DNA of 34,076 bases. Source: Nitrospirae bacterium JdFR-85. GTDB lineage: Bacteria > Nitrospirota > Thermodesulfovibrionia > Thermodesulfovibrionales > JdFR-85. Each line of letters starts with the position of its first letter. Positions within the stretch are counted from its first letter, which is position 1. The notes under the pieces were generated by a model. That model ran no database searches, was not told the DNA's origin, and worked only from the letters and a program-made list of their open reading frames with translations. Position numbers and translations under genes: made by a program. The stretch covers positions 394 to 34,469 of the forward strand of contig MTOU01000029.1 in the NCBI GenBank assembly GCA_002011745.1. Direction: 5' to 3'. This document shows, piece by piece, positions 1 through 7,681 of this stretch.

Positions 1-286
1 GACGCCATCTGCTTTCATGCACAACAGTGCGTTGAAAAGTATCTGAAGGCTTTTCTTGTCTTTTAATAATAAAGAAATCAGAAAGACTCACGATATAGCA
101 GAATTAATAGAATTATGTTGTGAGGTTGATTCTGAATTTCAGAAACTATTTGAGTGGAATGTAGATGAGTTAACAGTTTATGCCGTAGAAGTAAGATATA
201 TAGATGACTTTTATTTTCCTTCAATAGATGAAACTACATCGGCTATAGAGAAAGCAGAAAAGACAAGGTCTTTTGTATTAGATTAA
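1..286 (+). pseudogene. HEPN-domain protein, 5'-truncated by the window and frameshifted
   Basis: Frame 1 reads DAICFHAQQCVEKYLKAFLVF and then stops at 64-66. One base further on, the frame continues with NNKEIRKTHDIAELIELCC and runs to a stop at 284-286. Together they match the HEPN family pattern (FHAQQ-x-VEKYLKA, then K-THD--EL---C). HEPN proteins commonly pair with a minimal nucleotidyltransferase as a toxin-antitoxin-like module; that partner would lie outside the window. The break falls in a run of four T at 61-64, and removing one T restores the frame. It is either a decayed gene or a homopolymer read error. The TTG at 56 is not a convincing start. Confidence 0.75.
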
Positions 287-387
287 AAGAGGAAGGATTT
301 GAATATGGAGAATAATTATGAAACTCAAAGTTAAAGACTGCAAATTAAATTTTAAAAAGCAGTTTAAGAAATAAGGAGGTGGTAAGT

Positions 388-533
388 ATGAAGATAAGAT
401 ATTCTGAAGATGCTGACGTTTTGCTCATAGAATTGCGAGATGGCTCTCCAGTAGATTCTATTGATATTAAAGAGGGGATATTCTTCATTTAGATGAGAAA
501 GGGCAGCCTCTGGAGATAGATCTTAAAATATAA
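388..533 (+). pseudogene. DUF2283 family small protein, frameshifted
   Basis: An ATG at 388 follows a strong ribosome binding site (AAGGAGGTGG). The first part reads MKIRYSEDADVLLIELRDG and continues to a KEGI motif at about 480, then hits TAG at 490-492. Shifting frame after 480 gives LHLDEKGQPLEIDLKI and a stop at 531-533. Joined, these form a normal full-length DUF2283 protein of about 48 aa. One missing base after position 480 explains it. DUF2283 proteins are short, of unknown function, and often lie beside toxin-antitoxin genes, which fits the damaged HEPN gene upstream. Decay and sequencing error are both possible. Confidence 0.75.
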
Positions 534-836
534 CCCAATTTTGCCAGTTTTTTGCTACTTCAAAGAGCAATTATACTTCATTGGCACACTTATAAATACC
601 GCCTTTTCAGTTGCCTTGTCATAATTTATTAGTTATAATTATGCACTATCTGATTCCTTCCAATCTATCCCTGTTGCCCTTATATCTTCAAAGGACACGA
701 TATATCTTATTACCTCAACCTTCTCCTAACAGGATATTAGGTTGTCCGTGCCCGTAACATCTTGATGAGAGATAACAATATATTCAATCTTCAGCAGTTG
801 TCTATTTGTGAGACTCATAAGCTTATAATAGAAATA
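534..836. other. Intergenic stretch without a recognisable gene
   Basis: About 300 AT-rich bases separate the DUF2283 remnant from the next plausible start. No tRNA, terminator with a clear T-run, or direct repeat array is seen. On the minus strand a short open stretch near 630-715 reads EKVEVIRYIVSFEDIRATG and onward, but a stop lies directly upstream and there is no start with a ribosome binding site. It could be another gene remnant. Confidence 0.4.
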
Positions 837-1067
837 ATGTATCGAAAGATAAGAGTATACGAATACGGGGGGTTTAAGGGAGGCGAAAGGCCTTTGAGGC
901 TACTTTTTGAGGATGAGACAGTAGAGGTTGAGGTTGTGGACAGATGGATTGAAGAGGATCTTCACACAAGAAAGAGAAGGAGATATTTCAGGTTAAAGGA
1001 CTCTCTCAGGAGAGAGTATCTGGTCTATTATGATGAAAAGACTCACGAATGGTATATAAAGCTCTAA
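837..1067 (+). CDS. Small conserved hypothetical protein (76 aa)
   Basis: The protein is short and basic, with a central run of beta-strand-like sequence. It has the pattern RVYEYGGFKGGERPLRL, then a DRWIEED motif, then a C-terminal LVYYDEKTHEWYI. Small proteins with a similar YxGFKGEERP start and DRW motif occur widely in bacteria without assigned function; I recall DUF6504 as similar but am not certain. The frame is open from TTG 762, but similarity to such proteins would begin near the ATG at 837, so that start is preferred. Neither start has a good ribosome binding site. The gene ends 4 bases before the convergent gene at 1072. Confidence 0.55.
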   Translation: MYRKIRVYEYGGFKGGERPLRLLFEDETVEVEVVDRWIEEDLHTRKRRRYFRLKDSLRREYLVYYDEKTHEWYIKL

Positions 1068-1071
1068 GGGT

Positions 1072-1434
1072 TCAGTATCCCTTTTCATTCCATTCTTCAT
1101 CTTTAAGGATGTTTGAGAACTCATCCTTTATCACATATACAAAGGCATTAATGAACTCTCCATCAGATGTCTCCACTTTTACCTCTGTTCTTTCATACTC
1201 TTCCCCCTCGTAATAGTCAAGCACCCGGAGTTCTTCTTCTGTCAGCCCCAGCAGAAGCTTCCCTCTAACCGAGCTGCCAGGTGATTTTCTTATTCCAGGA
1301 TAGCTCTCTCCCTTTACTTTAAATCTTTTGTAGTCGTAAAGAAGGGCATCCACTGTTTGAGGAGACCTTCCAAGAAGTGCTCTCTGTGTCTCTTCCCACA
1401 TCAGGGTGCCATATACAAAGAGATTGTATTTCAT
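1072..1434 (-). CDS. Gamma-glutamylcyclotransferase-like (GGCT/AIG2) family protein
   Basis: The 120-aa protein opens with FVYGTLM (YGTL at residues 8-11), the substrate-binding signature of the GGCT fold. It also has LDYYEGEEYER, in which Glu76 is placed as the catalytic acid. Family members release 5-oxoproline from gamma-glutamyl amines or peptides, or act on gamma-glutamylamine crosslinks. The exact substrate cannot be read from sequence. The length is normal for the family. It is transcribed on its own, divergently from sixA and convergent with the small gene ending at 1067. The cytosol is the expected location. Confidence 0.8.
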   Translation of the reverse strand: MKYNLFVYGTLMWEETQRALLGRSPQTVDALLYDYKRFKVKGESYPGIRKSPGSSVRGKLLLGLTEEELRVLDYYEGEEYERTEVKVETSDGEFINAFVYVIKDEFSNILKDEEWNEKGY

Positions 1435-1495
1435 ACCATAGGATTTCCCTTTGAAGTATAATATTATAAAAAATATTCTTGATAGGAGGGTTATT

Positions 1496-1954
1496 ATGAA
1501 TCTCTATCTTGTTCAGCATGGGATTCCAAAGCCTGAAGAGGAAGACCCTGAGAGACCCCTTTCAGATGCAGGCCGTGAAGAGGTCCAGAGGGTTACAGAA
1601 TGTCTCCGCAAAGCAGGTATCGGGGTAACACAGGTCTTTCATAGTGGTAAGCTGAGGGCGAAACAGACTGCAGAGATATTCGGAGAAGCCCTTAAGCCGG
1701 CCAAAGATGTGTCTGAGACAGATGGGCTTAAGCCCCTTGATGATCCCAAGATATGGGCAGAGCGTCTTGAAAGTATCAACGAGGATACGATGCTTGTGGG
1801 TCATCTGCCTCATATGCAGAGACTCGCCTCCTTGCTGCTTTGTGGTGATAGTGAGAGGAGGGTTGTCTCCTTCAGGATGGGTGGGGTCGTCTGTCTCGGA
1901 AGGGACGATGAGGGATGGTCTCTTAAGTGGGCAGTAACGCCTGACATAATATAA
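1496..1954 (+). CDS. sixA: SixA-type phosphohistidine phosphatase
   Basis: This 152-aa histidine phosphatase superfamily member starts at ATG 1496 after GATAGGAGGG. An in-frame upstream start at 1451 lacks such a site. The usual RHG motif is QHG here (His8 the expected phospho-acceptor). Basic residues follow in SGKLRAKQTAE (Arg54), and VGHLPH holds the second active-site His103. SixA proteins remove phosphate from phosphohistidine on proteins such as HPt domains or the nitrogen phosphotransferase system; the partner here is unknown. The short length without an inserted helical domain fits SixA and not phosphoglycerate mutase. The stop is one base from the end of the convergent radical SAM gene. 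Confidence 0.8.
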   Translation: MNLYLVQHGIPKPEEEDPERPLSDAGREEVQRVTECLRKAGIGVTQVFHSGKLRAKQTAEIFGEALKPAKDVSETDGLKPLDDPKIWAERLESINEDTMLVGHLPHMQRLASLLLCGDSERRVVSFRMGGVVCLGRDDEGWSLKWAVTPDII

Positions 1955-1955
1955 A

Positions 1956-2990
1956 TTATTCTTTCAGGTGTGTGTAAAACTCCTTTGGCCGGAGCTCGGG
2001 GAAGTCAAAATTGAGGGCTAAAAAAGAGCGGATATCGGTGCAGAGGTGGCATTTTGAGAGGTAGCCCTCAGGGTCTTCCTCAAAACCTCTTTCTCTTGCA
2101 AAGTTATAAAGTCCCTGAAAGTCACTGTTTATAAGATAACTAATTACAGGATACCGTAGGGTATCAATCCCTTCGGATAAAAGCTCGTCCAGTCTCCGGC
2201 AGTCTCCAAGGCTTATTCCTCCACAGAAGCCAGGGACCAGGTTCCCATAGTTGTCAAAATGGTTATGAAGGCTTCTTAGAAAGGGGGTGATGCAAGGGGT
2301 ATTAAAGTAATATCTGGCAGACTTTGGAGGATAGAGGTTCTTTATTAAATTCTTTAGCATATATGGGGCTCTGCCCATCACAAAAAATTCTACATCACGG
2401 AGAAAGTTTTCCTTTCCCTCAATCCGGAGGTAATCTTCAAGTGAAACCCTGCCTTTAAATCCGTACAGTCTGAATCGTCTATAGTACTCCAGTTGATAGA
2501 CTATCACATTTCTTCCAAAGACCTTGAGGGCTATCCTTATTGCCCTTTCTGTCCTCTCAAAGGGGACAAACTCAAGATAGAAGGGGTTGACAGAGATCAT
2601 TATCCCTTTGAGCCCTTTGGCTTTAAGTAGTTTGAGTTTCTCTTTGGTCTTTCTGTCGTCCGTAGCCCAGAAACAGTTTGTCTCCACAAAGGTGGAAGGG
2701 ATTTTCAGCTCATTGGCAATCTCTACAGCCCTGAGGAGGAGTTCAAAATTCATAAAGGGTTCACCACCTGTGAAGTGTAACCCCTCGTTCAGTCCTATGG
2801 AGTTGCGTCCCCAAGGAGCAGGTCTGATCTTACCGGCAAGGTTTGAGAGCACTGCCTGAAGGTCTTCCTCTTTTATCCAGTCTCCACTCCAGCGCTGAGA
2901 GCATCCATAGATACAGTGTCTGCACCTTGCTGTGCACCTGTATGAGAGGATAAGCCCACCAGACAGAGGCACAGGAATTCTGACCTTCAT
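1956..2990 (-). CDS. Radical SAM protein of unknown substrate
   Basis: The 344-aa protein has the radical SAM cluster motif CTARCRHC (Cys19, Cys23, Cys26), with an extra Cys30, and the SAM-binding FTGGEPF around residues 73-79. Further cysteines follow in the C-terminal third (NTPCITPF, GFCGGISLGDC, KCHLC), suggesting an auxiliary Fe-S cluster as in SPASM-like enzymes. It would generate a 5'-deoxyadenosyl radical, but the substrate is not evident. It overlaps the Nudix gene by four bases (ATGA), so translation is probably coupled. It is the last gene of the long minus-strand run that begins at nifH. It lacks the NifB sequence features I would expect, so it is not called nifB. Confidence 0.8.
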   Translation of the reverse strand: MKVRIPVPLSGGLILSYRCTARCRHCIYGCSQRWSGDWIKEEDLQAVLSNLAGKIRPAPWGRNSIGLNEGLHFTGGEPFMNFELLLRAVEIANELKIPSTFVETNCFWATDDRKTKEKLKLLKAKGLKGIMISVNPFYLEFVPFERTERAIRIALKVFGRNVIVYQLEYYRRFRLYGFKGRVSLEDYLRIEGKENFLRDVEFFVMGRAPYMLKNLIKNLYPPKSARYYFNTPCITPFLRSLHNHFDNYGNLVPGFCGGISLGDCRRLDELLSEGIDTLRYPVISYLINSDFQGLYNFARERGFEEDPEGYLSKCHLCTDIRSFLALNFDFPELRPKEFYTHLKE

Positions 2991-3451
2991 TTCTGTAGTT
3001 TCTCTTTCAATTCTTCGATTAATCCAACCTGCCCTGGATTAATCTTGTTCTTTGCAGTGTTGACCTCAAACCAGCCTGCACGGTCTATCTCTGGAAACTC
3101 TTGGTATCTGCCTGAGTGTGGTGGCCACTCCATCCGGAAGGTGTTGCTTCTGATATTGTCTGGATTACAGTCACCTTCAAATGCCCATGCTTGAACCACC
3201 TTACCGCTTTTCAGCCTCACAGGAGTAAGGGGGATGAAGTTCTCTGCTTTAACCTCTATTCCTGTTTCCTCTTCAAACTCCCTGACAGCAGCCTGAAGAG
3301 GGGCTTCCCCTTCTTCTACAAGCCCCTTTGGAATTGACCAAGCTCCCTCATCCCTTTTTGCCCATAGAGGGCCTCCTGGATGGACAAGAAATACCTCAAC
3401 CCTCCCATCTCTGATCCTGTACATAAGAAGTCCAACACTCAGCTTCGGCAT
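2987..3451 (-). CDS. Nudix hydrolase (COG4119-like)
   Basis: The 154-aa protein carries a full Nudix box from Gly43: GLVEEGE, then REFEEETGI, holding the metal-binding glutamates. The flanking sequence is distinctive: LLMYR, LVHPGGPLWAKRDEGAWSIPKG, then KSGKVVQAWAFEG and EWPPHSGRYQEFPEIDRAGWF. This matches the group annotated as predicted Nudix NTP pyrophosphohydrolases (COG4119). The true substrate is unknown. The gene sits between DUF1284 (9-base gap) and the radical SAM gene (4-base overlap), so the three are probably co-transcribed. Confidence 0.85.
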   Translation of the reverse strand: MPKLSVGLLMYRIRDGRVEVFLVHPGGPLWAKRDEGAWSIPKGLVEEGEAPLQAAVREFEEETGIEVKAENFIPLTPVRLKSGKVVQAWAFEGDCNPDNIRSNTFRMEWPPHSGRYQEFPEIDRAGWFEVNTAKNKINPGQVGLIEELKEKLQK

Positions 3452-3460
3452 AGAGATATT

Positions 3461-3868
3461 TTAGCAAAGAGCCTCTCTTATAAGGTCCTTATAAAAAGGG
3501 CTTTTCAGACAGGCCTCTCTCCAATGGCAGTCACTACAGTAAAGAGCAGCCCACTTAGAAAACATCTCTGGCAGAGTCTTTCTAAGCTGGTTCCATTTCA
3601 CCTTCTCTCCCACCTCTGTCCCGAGAAGCTCCAGGGCAACCTTGTCCATCTTTTTGATCTCCTCTTCAGCATCCTCAGTATACATACATTTTCTGTTTCT
3701 CAGATAGGGGCAGCAGGCACATACATCATCAGCACCCTCTGCAACAGTTATCTCTCCAAGCTCTGCCATTTTAATTACACTGTTGAGGTTTTCAATAAAG
3801 GATCTATCATACCCTTCACCCCTGTAAAAGTGTAGGCACACCAGATGATGTCCTCTTAAAGAAGGCAT
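3461..3868 (-). CDS. DUF1284 cysteine-rich, probable iron-sulfur protein
   Basis: The 135-aa protein begins with LRGHHLVCLHFYRGEGYD, the hallmark of DUF1284. It has a rich set of cysteines: Cys50, Cys52, Cys53 and Cys61 in VCACCPYLRNRKC, and Cys111, Cys114 and Cys120 in YCSDCHWREAC. Members are described as putative iron-sulfur binding proteins with no established function. The gene begins only 6 bases after nifI2 ends, in the same direction, so it is probably transcribed with the nif genes. A role in nitrogenase metallocluster supply or electron transfer is possible but is inference from position. Confidence 0.8.
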   Translation of the reverse strand: MPSLRGHHLVCLHFYRGEGYDRSFIENLNSVIKMAELGEITVAEGADDVCACCPYLRNRKCMYTEDAEEEIKKMDKVALELLGTEVGEKVKWNQLRKTLPEMFSKWAALYCSDCHWREACLKSPFYKDLIREALC

Positions 3869-3874
3869 ATTTAA

Positions 3875-4291
3875 TTATACAATAGCCTCTTCATTCTCCT
3901 CTCCTGTTCTTATTCTTATAGCTCCTTCTACTGGTGCTACAAAGATCTTTCCATCTCCGTGTTTGCCTGTTTGATTTACTCTTATTATTCCCTCTACTAT
4001 TTTGGGAACCAGCTCATCAGGTACCATAATAGTAAGCATCTTTTTGGGTACATAAATAGCAACTTTTGGCAGGGTATGTTCAAGGGCATAGGTTGATGGT
4101 GTTGGTTTCAATTTGGCCCCTGTGCAGAAACTCTCAGGCATCTCAGAATCCATCTCTGCACACATTGCACCCTTCTGCTTGCCCCTTCCATCAACACTCT
4201 GTAATGTGAGCGATGGATATCCAATATCCTCAAGCACTCTCTTCGTCTCCGGCACTTTGTCCCTTCTTATTATCGCGATAATCTCTTTCAT
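3875..4291 (-). CDS. nifI2: NifI2, nitrogenase-associated P-II protein
   Basis: This 138-aa P-II family protein starts MKEIIAIIRRDKV and has GRGKQKG ahead of the T-loop. The C-terminal nucleotide-binding signature is KHGDGKIFVAPVEGAIRIRTGE. The T-loop is long and lacks the uridylylated tyrosine context of GlnB, which is typical of NifI2. In methanogens NifI1 and NifI2 form a complex that binds nitrogenase and inhibits it when ammonium is plentiful, relieved by 2-oxoglutarate. It follows nifI1 by 25 bases. The pair usually sits between nifH and nifD; here it follows nifX. Confidence 0.88.
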   Translation of the reverse strand: MKEIIAIIRRDKVPETKRVLEDIGYPSLTLQSVDGRGKQKGAMCAEMDSEMPESFCTGAKLKPTPSTYALEHTLPKVAIYVPKKMLTIMVPDELVPKIVEGIIRVNQTGKHGDGKIFVAPVEGAIRIRTGEENEEAIV

Positions 4292-4316
4292 TCTTATAAA
4301 CCTCCTTAGTGACTTC

Positions 4317-4634
4317 TTATAAACCCGCCTCCCCTGTCCTTACTGTATAGGCTGTCTCAACAGGACTGATAAAAATCTTTCCGTCTCCTATGAAACCTGT
4401 TCTTGCCTTCTCCTGAATTATCTTGACAACCTCATCTACATCTTCATCATCGACTACTATCATAAGCAGCGTCTTGGGTAGCTCATCATAGTGAATGGGG
4501 CCTACCTGAAGGCCCTTCTGTTTTCCTCTTCCGAACACTGGCATCTTTGTTACAGAAGGGAACCCTGCCCCTTCAAGTGCAAGAACTACCTCCTGTTCCT
4601 TTTCTGGTCTTATGAAAGCCCTGATCATCTTCAT
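4317..4634 (-). CDS. nifI1: NifI1, nitrogenase-associated P-II protein
   Basis: This 105-aa P-II protein starts MKMIRAFIRPEKE and has FGRGKQKG before the T-loop. The T-loop runs LQVGPIHYDELPK and replaces the GlnB Tyr51 context. The carboxy part carries [22 protein letters not shown]. Short length and T-loop identify it as NifI1. It is expected to act with NifI2 in direct post-translational inhibition of dinitrogenase, sensing 2-oxoglutarate and ATP/ADP. An AAGGAGG site precedes the ATG. It lies between nifX (23-base gap) and nifI2. Confidence 0.9.
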   Translation of the reverse strand: MKMIRAFIRPEKEQEVVLALEGAGFPSVTKMPVFGRGKQKGLQVGPIHYDELPKTLLMIVVDDEDVDEVVKIIQEKARTGFIGDGKIFISPVETAYTVRTGEAGL

Positions 4635-4657
4635 CTTTTGCCTCCTTATTTAATTTA

Positions 4658-5059
4658 TTATGAAGTCTCTTCATCCATTGCCTTCTTGAGCCAAGGTGGT
4701 GGTGATTTTTTGAGGACCTCAACCAATTGTTGAAGCGCCTCCTCAATAGTAATTACCTCCTTAACCTTTACAGGCATTATTCCTGCCTTGGAGAGGCGGG
4801 CTGCTGAAGGTCCTCCAATCTCTGTGAAATATATGAGTTTACAATCTACAAGTCTGTCCACCTTTTTCTGCACCCTGTCTTCATGGATCTCTCCCAACCC
4901 CTTTGTCTCCTCTATCTCCCTGTCTCTACCTTCGGCAAACTTCCTAAGTTCAATGAATCTATAGCCCTCTTTTGATACTTCATAGATGGCAAACATACCA
5001 CTTCTGCCGAAGTGTTCATTCACATTTTTGCCATCTGTGGTGGCAAAGGCTACCTTCAT
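4658..5059 (-). CDS. nifX: NifX, FeMo-cofactor biosynthesis protein
   Basis: The 133-aa protein belongs to the dinitrogenase iron-molybdenum cofactor family (NifX/NifY/NifB C-terminal domain). It has MKVAFATTDGKNVNEHFGRS, with the conserved His in NEHFG, and a central FTEIGGPSAARL segment. NifX binds cofactor precursors and NifB-co and hands them to NifEN. The gene overlaps the 3' end of nifEN by four bases (ATGA), so translation is likely coupled and supports cofactor assembly on the fused scaffold. The length is close to the usual 130-160 aa. A stand-alone NifB C-terminal-like protein is the alternative; context favours NifX. Confidence 0.88.
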   Translation of the reverse strand: MKVAFATTDGKNVNEHFGRSGMFAIYEVSKEGYRFIELRKFAEGRDREIEETKGLGEIHEDRVQKKVDRLVDCKLIYFTEIGGPSAARLSKAGIMPVKVKEVITIEEALQQLVEVLKKSPPPWLKKAMDEETS

Positions 5060-7662
5060 TGGTGCACCTCCATTGATAGATTTGCTAAATCATTGATTAA
5101 GGTTAAACTTCCCCTGTAACCGACTGTTACCTTTGTGGTGTATCCAATAGCCCTATACACTGGAAAGCCCATCTGATATAAGGGGACCTTGAGTTGTCTT
5201 GATAAATTCTGCGCACGGGAGTTTGAGATTATAAGCTCAGCGTTGCGGTCTATAGAGAAAAGACCTCCGACTATCACCTCTTCTGCTTTTATCCTCTCCT
5301 CAGAACCAGCAGAATAAGGAACTACTGCAACTGTTACCTTGGCTCCCATCTCTTCCAAGAGTTGGGAGACCTGCAGGGCAAGGTCATTTTCGAGGGCTAC
5401 AGAAACTCTCCTGCCTGCAAGATAAAAATGGGCATCCCTCATACCGTCAATTAAGCTTCTCCTCTGTCTCCTGAATCTTTCTGGCATGGTTCTGCCACTA
5501 AGAACAGATAGCACCTCCATGAATCTGTCCACTGCCCTAAGCCCAGAGAGACCATCTATGAGTGTGTATTCCACCCTTGTGATCTCTTTAAGCAGCTCTG
5601 CAGGTGTCTGCATGCTTGCTCCAATCGCTATTGTAAACTCTGATCTTCCCATCTCTCTGATCTCAGAGACCTTGGTGCCTCCTTGGGCAAGGGAAGAGAA
5701 TCCCTGTCTGCTTCCATCAAGGCTTGATAGATCAGGCAGAAGAAGGGGTTTCAATCCAAAGACCTCAACCATCTCACGGACCTCTGAGAAGTCTGAAGGG
5801 GTTAGATGTCCACCCACAAGTATATTGATCTGCCCAAGTATCTTTTCTCTATCAGGCACCACCAGTTCTTCTATAAGCCTACATACCGTGGTCTGATATC
5901 CCTTTTCTAAGGAATTCTTAAAGTCAGGTGTGGATATATAGAGCAGTTCAGTGCCTGTCTGTTTAAACAGAGGTTTTAACTCTCCTATGATCCTTTTAAT
6001 GTCCTCCCCTTTTACTTCTGTAAGTCCACTACTCAAGACACCCACAATCTCAGGAGAAAGGATCCTTCGGAGTTTCAGCAGAGTGTCTCTGAGCCTTTCT
6101 TCTCCTCCCAGAATCACATCCTCGGTAAAGAGTTTTGAACCCTGTAAGGCAATAGGTTCCCTGAAGTGCCTTGTAAGGAGCGCCTTTGCAAGGAAGACAC
6201 AACCCTGTGAACCATGGATAACTGGCAAAGCCCTGTCTATTCCCTGAAAGGCAATGACAGCACCTGTAGATGCTGGAAGTTTAAGGGGATTTATAACCAC
6301 ATCCGGGTTCTGAAAGTTTTTTGATTTTTCAAGGGTCATTCTTGATTCCTTTCCCTGGGAGACCCTCACGACTTTTGGCTCCTGACTGAAGAAGTGGATA
6401 CTTCTGCTGATGTCTTCAGCAAAGGTGACAAGCCCTTTATATCCTGCATAAGCCCTATGCCGTTCCTGATTCACATCCACAAAAGGGAACCCTTCTTTCA
6501 TGGCCAGGTAGAGGTTTCTGCCGCCTGCAATTAGTATGTCTGCTTTCTTTTCCTTCATAAGGGCTTTAAGCCTTTGAGGACTTACATCTTCGTACAATGG
6601 AGCGTCTTCACCAAGCAGCGCCTTCATCTTCTCTTCATCCTCATAGGTACTCTTTTTTGTGCCCACAGCAACTACCTCCATCCCGAGATCTAAAAGGGCA
6701 GAGATAAAGGACCAGCTTTTCACCCCACCTGTATAAAGCACCGCTCTTTTGCCTTTCAAATGGGAGAACTCCTTCAACTGCTGTTCAAGCCATCTTTCAT
6801 TTGTTTCTATTATCTTAGAGAGTTTTGGCCCTATATTGAGCATCGAATCTACCAATCTCAGAGCCTTTGTTGTCTCTGTTTTCCCAAAAAAGGAGACTTC
6901 AATGTAAGGGATACCATACTTATACTCCATCTCTTTTGCCACATTCAGAAGGGCGCGGCTGCAGATAACCAGATTAAGTCTGGCTCTGTGTGCATAGGTT
7001 ATCTCCTCAAAGGTAGAGTCTCCTGTAATTTTTGAAAGAACTCTTATACCAGCCTCTTTAAGAAGAGGCTCCACGAGCCAGAGGTCTCCTGCAATATTGT
7101 ACTCACCAATGAGATTTATATCATGGGCTGTTGTATAGGGAGGCTCACCAGTGCCTATTACCTCTTCAAGAAGCACCTCTCCTGCAATCCTATTTCCCAA
7201 ATTTTTGGGGCCTACAAAGCCAGGTGCATTGACAGGGATTACCCGTCCAGAGCCTATCCTCTTTTCTGCCTCTTTACAGACCGCTTCAATATTCTCACCT
7301 ATTAGACCACTCACACAGGTTGCATAGACAAAGATGGCAGAAGGTTTAACGGTCTCGTAAGTATAGAGTATAGCATTGTAGAGTTTATCCTCAGAGCCAT
7401 GTATAATATCCAGTTCAGACAGATCTGTGGTGAAGCCCATCCGATAGAGGCTGCCTTTTTCTGATAGAGTGCCCCTTGTCTGCCAGGAATTACCACAGCA
7501 AGCAATAGGCCCATGAATCAGATGGGCAGTATCAGCAATACATTGAAGCACTATTGTCGCTCCATCAAAGGCACATGATTCTCCTCCTCGGCTGCGGCAG
7601 AGCCTTTCTCTTTCCGGTCTGTTACAGCCCCTTTCGATCAATCTATCAACATCGCTTAACAT
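5056..7662 (-). CDS. nifEN: NifE-NifN fusion, FeMo-cofactor scaffold
   Basis: The 868-aa protein is two nitrogenase-like subunits in one chain. Residues 1 to about 430 are NifE: Cys30 in GGESCAFDGA, Cys55/56 in HGPIACCGNSW, Cys116 in YATCVSGLIGE, Cys234 in LNLVICSRA, and DVNQERHRAYAGY near 397-408. From about 450 on it is NifN: INPLKLPASTGAVIAFQGIDR, then HGSQGC with Cys488, and a C-terminal IGYTTKVTVGYRG. NifEN is the heterotetramer on which NifB-co is converted to FeMo-cofactor; a fusion would assemble as a homodimer. No frameshift or internal stop is seen and the reading frame is continuous. It begins 20 bases after nifK with GGGGAG upstream of the ATG. Confidence 0.93.
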   Translation of the reverse strand: MLSDVDRLIERGCNRPERERLCRSRGGESCAFDGATIVLQCIADTAHLIHGPIACCGNSWQTRGTLSEKGSLYRMGFTTDLSELDIIHGSEDKLYNAILYTYETVKPSAIFVYATCVSGLIGENIEAVCKEAEKRIGSGRVIPVNAPGFVGPKNLGNRIAGEVLLEEVIGTGEPPYTTAHDINLIGEYNIAGDLWLVEPLLKEAGIRVLSKITGDSTFEEITYAHRARLNLVICSRALLNVAKEMEYKYGIPYIEVSFFGKTETTKALRLVDSMLNIGPKLSKIIETNERWLEQQLKEFSHLKGKRAVLYTGGVKSWSFISALLDLGMEVVAVGTKKSTYEDEEKMKALLGEDAPLYEDVSPQRLKALMKEKKADILIAGGRNLYLAMKEGFPFVDVNQERHRAYAGYKGLVTFAEDISRSIHFFSQEPKVVRVSQGKESRMTLEKSKNFQNPDVVINPLKLPASTGAVIAFQGIDRALPVIHGSQGCVFLAKALLTRHFREPIALQGSKLFTEDVILGGEERLRDTLLKLRRILSPEIVGVLSSGLTEVKGEDIKRIIGELKPLFKQTGTELLYISTPDFKNSLEKGYQTTVCRLIEELVVPDREKILGQINILVGGHLTPSDFSEVREMVEVFGLKPLLLPDLSSLDGSRQGFSSLAQGGTKVSEIREMGRSEFTIAIGASMQTPAELLKEITRVEYTLIDGLSGLRAVDRFMEVLSVLSGRTMPERFRRQRRSLIDGMRDAHFYLAGRRVSVALENDLALQVSQLLEEMGAKVTVAVVPYSAGSEERIKAEEVIVGGLFSIDRNAELIISNSRAQNLSRQLKVPLYQMGFPVYRAIGYTTKVTVGYRGSLTLINDLANLSMEVHQ

Positions 7663-7681
7663 AAGATATTCTCCCCAAGCC

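Noticed and set aside
630-715. Possible minus-strand gene fragment in the first intergenic region
   Set aside because: Stop directly upstream, no start codon with ribosome binding site and no family recognised.
1956-2990. Radical SAM gene as nifB
   Set aside because: Cluster motif context and length do not resemble NifB, and there is no NifX-like C-terminal domain.
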